DNA of 64,000 bases. Origin: Pseudomonas sihuiensis (GTDB lineage Bacteria > Pseudomonadota > Gammaproteobacteria > Pseudomonadales > Pseudomonadaceae). Positions within the stretch are counted from its first letter, which is position 1. Every line of letters begins with the position of its first letter. Below, piece by piece: positions 61,582-64,000 of this stretch. Location of the stretch: contig NZ_LT629797.1 of assembly GCF_900106015.1 (NCBI RefSeq), positions 372,001 to 436,000 on the forward strand. Direction: 5' to 3'. Below the pieces are notes generated by a model. That model made no database searches and was not told the origin of the DNA. It saw nothing but the letters and a program-made list of their open reading frames with translations. Position numbers and translations under genes: made by a program.

Positions 61582-63507
61582 ATGACCCTGCTCAAGTTTG
61601 CCGACGTATCCCTCGCCTATGGCGCCATGCCCCTGCTCGATGGAGTGTCCTGGCAGATCGCGCGGGGCGAGCGTGTGTGCATCATCGGCCGCAACGGCAC
61701 CGGCAAATCGAGCATGCTGCGTCTGGTCAAGGGCGACCAGATGCCCGACGACGGCGAAATCTGGCGTGCACCAGGGCTGAAGATCGGCGAGCTGCCGCAG
61801 GAGCTGCCGCGCGCCGACGAGCGCACGGTGTTCGATGTGGTCGCCGAAGGCCTTGCCGGCGTTGGCGAATTGTTGGCGCGTTATCACCATCTGGCGCAGA
61901 ACATTCACGGCGACGACGACCTCGAGCAACTGATGCACGTGCAGCAGGAGCTGGAAGCCAAAGACGGCTGGCGCCTGCAGCAACTGGTCGACAGCACCCT
62001 GAGCCGCCTGCAGTTGCCGGCCGACAAGACCCTGGCCGAGCTCTCCGGGGGCTGGCGTCGTCGCGTACTGCTGGCGCAGGCACTGGTGTCCGAGCCGGAT
62101 CTGCTGCTGCTCGATGAGCCGACCAACCACCTGGACATCGGCGCCATCGCCTGGCTGGAAGAGGCGCTGAAAGACTTTGGCGGCGCCGTACTCTTCATTA
62201 CCCACGACCGCTCCTTCCTGCAGAACCTGGCCACGCGCATCCTCGAACTGGACCGTGGCGGCCTGATCGACTGGAACGGCGACTACGCCAGCTTCCTGGT
62301 ACACAAAGAGCAGCAACTGGCTGCCGAGGAAACCGCCAATGCGCTGTTCGACAAGCGCCTGGCCCAGGAAGAGGTGTGGATTCGTCAGGGCATCAAGGCC
62401 CGTCGCACCCGTAACGAAGGGCGTGTACGTGCGCTCAAGGCGATGCGTGCCGAACGCAGCGAGCGACGCGAGCGCCAGGGCAAGGCGAATATCCAGCTCG
62501 ATACTGCGGACAAGTCCGGCAAGCAGGTGATGGTGGCGGAGAACGTCAGTTTCGCCCATGCCGGCGGACCCTTCCTGGTCAAGGATTTCTCCATGGTCCT
62601 GCAGCGCGGTGACCGTATCGGCCTGCTTGGCGCCAACGGTACCGGCAAGACCACTCTGCTCAAGCTGTTACTCAGCGACCTGCAACCGAGCAGCGGCAAG
62701 ATCGAGGTCGGCACCAAACTGGAAGTGGCGTATTTCGACCAATTACGTCACCAGCTCGAGCCGGAGAAGACGGTAATCGACAACGTCGCCGAAGGCCGCG
62801 ATTTCATCACTATCGACGGCCAGAACCGTCATGTACTGAGCTATCTGGGCGACTTCCTGTTCAGCCCGCAACGTGCCCGTACGCCCGTCAAAGCGCTATC
62901 GGGCGGCGAACGGGCACGACTGTTGCTCGCCAAGTTGTTCAGCAAGCCGGCCAACCTGCTGGTGCTCGACGAACCGACCAACGACCTGGACGTAGAAACC
63001 CTGGAACTGCTCGAAGAAGTACTGCTCAACTTCCCTGGCACCGTGCTGATGGTCAGCCACGACCGTGCCTTCCTCGACAACGTGGTGACCAGCACCCTGG
63101 TGTTCGAGGGTGAAGGCAAGGTGCGCGAGTACGTCGGCGGCTACCAGGATTGGCTGCGCCAGGGCGGCTCACCGCGCCTGCTCGGTGTGGGTGAAAGCAA
63201 GTCCGGCAAGGCCGAACTGGCCACGGCCATCGTCGAAGCGCCGGCCGCGGCCGCAGTGACTGCCGTGCAAGAGAGCGTCGAGCCGGCGAAGAAGAAACTA
63301 AGCTACAAGCTACAGCGCGAGCTGGAAGCGATTCCCGGGCAGATCGATGCCCTGGAGCAGGAAATGGCCGCGGTACAGGAGCAGGTATCCGATCCTGCCT
63401 TCTACCAGCAGCCGGTGCAGGTCACCACGGAAGTATTGGCGCGTCTCGAGGGCTTGCAGAAGGAAATGGACGAGTTGCTCGAGCGCTGGGCAGAGCTGGA
63501 AGGCTGA
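61582..63507 (+). CDS. uup: ABC-F ATPase Uup
   Basis: A 641-residue soluble protein with two ABC domains: Walker A GRNGTGKSS near residue 36 and GANGTGKTT near residue 352; signatures LSGGWRRR and LSGGERAR; Walker B LLLLDEPTNHLD and LVLDEPTNDLD. The C-terminal coiled coil (ELEAIPGQIDALEQEMAAVQ) is that of Uup. It acts on ribosomes or DNA repair intermediates; mutants show raised precise transposon excision. ATG 61582 follows TGGAGATGCCC. Confidence 0.9.
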   Translation: MTLLKFADVSLAYGAMPLLDGVSWQIARGERVCIIGRNGTGKSSMLRLVKGDQMPDDGEIWRAPGLKIGELPQELPRADERTVFDVVAEGLAGVGELLARYHHLAQNIHGDDDLEQLMHVQQELEAKDGWRLQQLVDSTLSRLQLPADKTLAELSGGWRRRVLLAQALVSEPDLLLLDEPTNHLDIGAIAWLEEALKDFGGAVLFITHDRSFLQNLATRILELDRGGLIDWNGDYASFLVHKEQQLAAEETANALFDKRLAQEEVWIRQGIKARRTRNEGRVRALKAMRAERSERRERQGKANIQLDTADKSGKQVMVAENVSFAHAGGPFLVKDFSMVLQRGDRIGLLGANGTGKTTLLKLLLSDLQPSSGKIEVGTKLEVAYFDQLRHQLEPEKTVIDNVAEGRDFITIDGQNRHVLSYLGDFLFSPQRARTPVKALSGGERARLLLAKLFSKPANLLVLDEPTNDLDVETLELLEEVLLNFPGTVLMVSHDRAFLDNVVTSTLVFEGEGKVREYVGGYQDWLRQGGSPRLLGVGESKSGKAELATAIVEAPAAAAVTAVQESVEPAKKKLSYKLQRELEAIPGQIDALEQEMAAVQEQVSDPAFYQQPVQVTTEVLARLEGLQKEMDELLERWAELEG

Positions 63508-63521
63508 CGAAGGAACGGACA

Positions 63522-64000
63522 ATGGCCATCGAGTACCGTATTACTCTCGACGACAATCATCAGTTCAGCTACCGGATCGAGCTGAACCGCGAATATGACC
63601 CCGTCCAGGCGCAACAGGCCCCCGCCTGGACGCGCCTTGAACATCAGCAATGCAGCAATTGTCCGCTGAGTCGCGAGCAGTTCAGCCATTGTCCGGCAGC
63701 GGTCGATCTGCATCGGGTGATCGAGGATTTTCGTGGCCTGCCAGCCTTCAAGAAGGCCAGCGTCTGGGTGCGCACACCGGAGCGTGAGTACACCAAGCAG
63801 GTCGGCCTGGAGGAGGGCCTGCGTGCGCTGCTCGGGGTGATCATGGCCACCAGCGCCTGCCCGGTGCTGGCGCGCCTGAAACCCATGGCGCAGCACCATC
63901 TGCCCTTTGCCAACAATCAGGAATTCATCCTGCGCGCGGTATCGCTGTACCTGACGCGGCAGTATTTCAACATGCGCGAGGGGCGTCTGGCCGATTGGGA
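63522..64000 (+). CDS. Conserved hypothetical protein (DUF6901-like), 5' part
   Basis: The frame opens at ATG 63522 after GAAGGAACGGACA, 14 bases past uup, and stays open to the window end, so the gene is cut. The first 159 residues include a zinc-like CSNCPL pair, a further HCP, and helices; no catalytic motif is evident. I match it tentatively to a conserved Pseudomonas family found after uup. Likely in an operon with uup. Confidence 0.75.
   Translation, partial: MAIEYRITLDDNHQFSYRIELNREYDPVQAQQAPAWTRLEHQQCSNCPLSREQFSHCPAAVDLHRVIEDFRGLPAFKKASVWVRTPEREYTKQVGLEEGLRALLGVIMATSACPVLARLKPMAQHHLPFANNQEFILRAVSLYLTRQYFNMREGRLADW

Noticed and set aside
1..64000. CRISPR array, tRNA or rRNA genes, prophage
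   Set aside because: No regularly spaced repeats, no cloverleaf or rRNA-like sequence and no phage structural genes were noticed on reading both strands; a tRNA scan could not be run.

Overview
The window is a 64 kb piece of a high-GC gammaproteobacterial chromosome. Gene content and order point to Pseudomonas, probably near the mendocina/oleovorans/stutzeri side of the genus. Pointers are CyoE, DUF2790, MocR and AraC regulators, REP/REPIN palindromes, and several blocks whose order matches P. aeruginosa as I remember it: fabH-like + ECF sigma factor; AraC / FAD oxidase / FAD G3P dehydrogenase / FGGY kinase / YegS-like kinase; slt / uup / hypothetical. No rRNA, tRNA, CRISPR array, prophage or transposase gene was seen.

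Layout. 1-9.1 kb: the 3' end of cyoE, a nucleotidyltransferase-family protein, a membrane-anchored hydrolase, a chemoreceptor, glutaredoxin, an AhpD-like protein facing an AraC regulator, and a MocR regulator facing a PfpI-like protein. 9.1-15.1 kb: a glycine-zipper protein behind operator-like palindromes, an SDR, a CitMHS transporter, and a GntR regulator facing an amidohydrolase + MatC-like transporter operon. 15.1-15.9 kb: a gene-free element of about 0.75 kb with inverted ends. 16-27 kb: transporters, LysR regulators, SDRs, GST, HIT, a lipoprotein and a flavin monooxygenase.

27.0-31.0 kb is accessory: a polymorphic toxin gene followed, all on the minus strand, by five small AT-rich genes that look like an immunity-gene array. 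31.2-41.8 kb is core: pnuC-nadR (NAD salvage), a LysR regulator with an agmatine-deiminase-like enzyme and a polyamine-type binding protein, an FMN glutamate-synthase-like protein, a FabH-like synthase, and an ECF sigma factor overlapping a zinc-binding anti-sigma gene.

41.9-46.5 kb is a second AT-rich accessory block with every gene on the minus strand: a ribosomal protein S21-like gene, two HNH-type proteins and three small membrane proteins. Sites resembling integron attC recombination sites separate at least three of these genes in a constant orientation, so this may be an integrase-less cassette array. It lies between the sigma/anti-sigma pair and 47.0-49.5 kb, a four-gene copper-binding peptide (HvfA-type RiPP) operon with an ECF-type promoter spaced exactly as such sigma factors need. 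I infer that the sigma pair and this operon were once adjacent and that the accessory block split them.

49.5-64 kb is core again: an AraC regulator divergent from a three-gene glycerol-phosphate/alkyl-glycerol-like operon, pirin, a YegS-like lipid kinase, CheV, a MOSC protein, soluble lytic transglycosylase, the ABC-F protein Uup and the start of a hypothetical gene cut by the window end.
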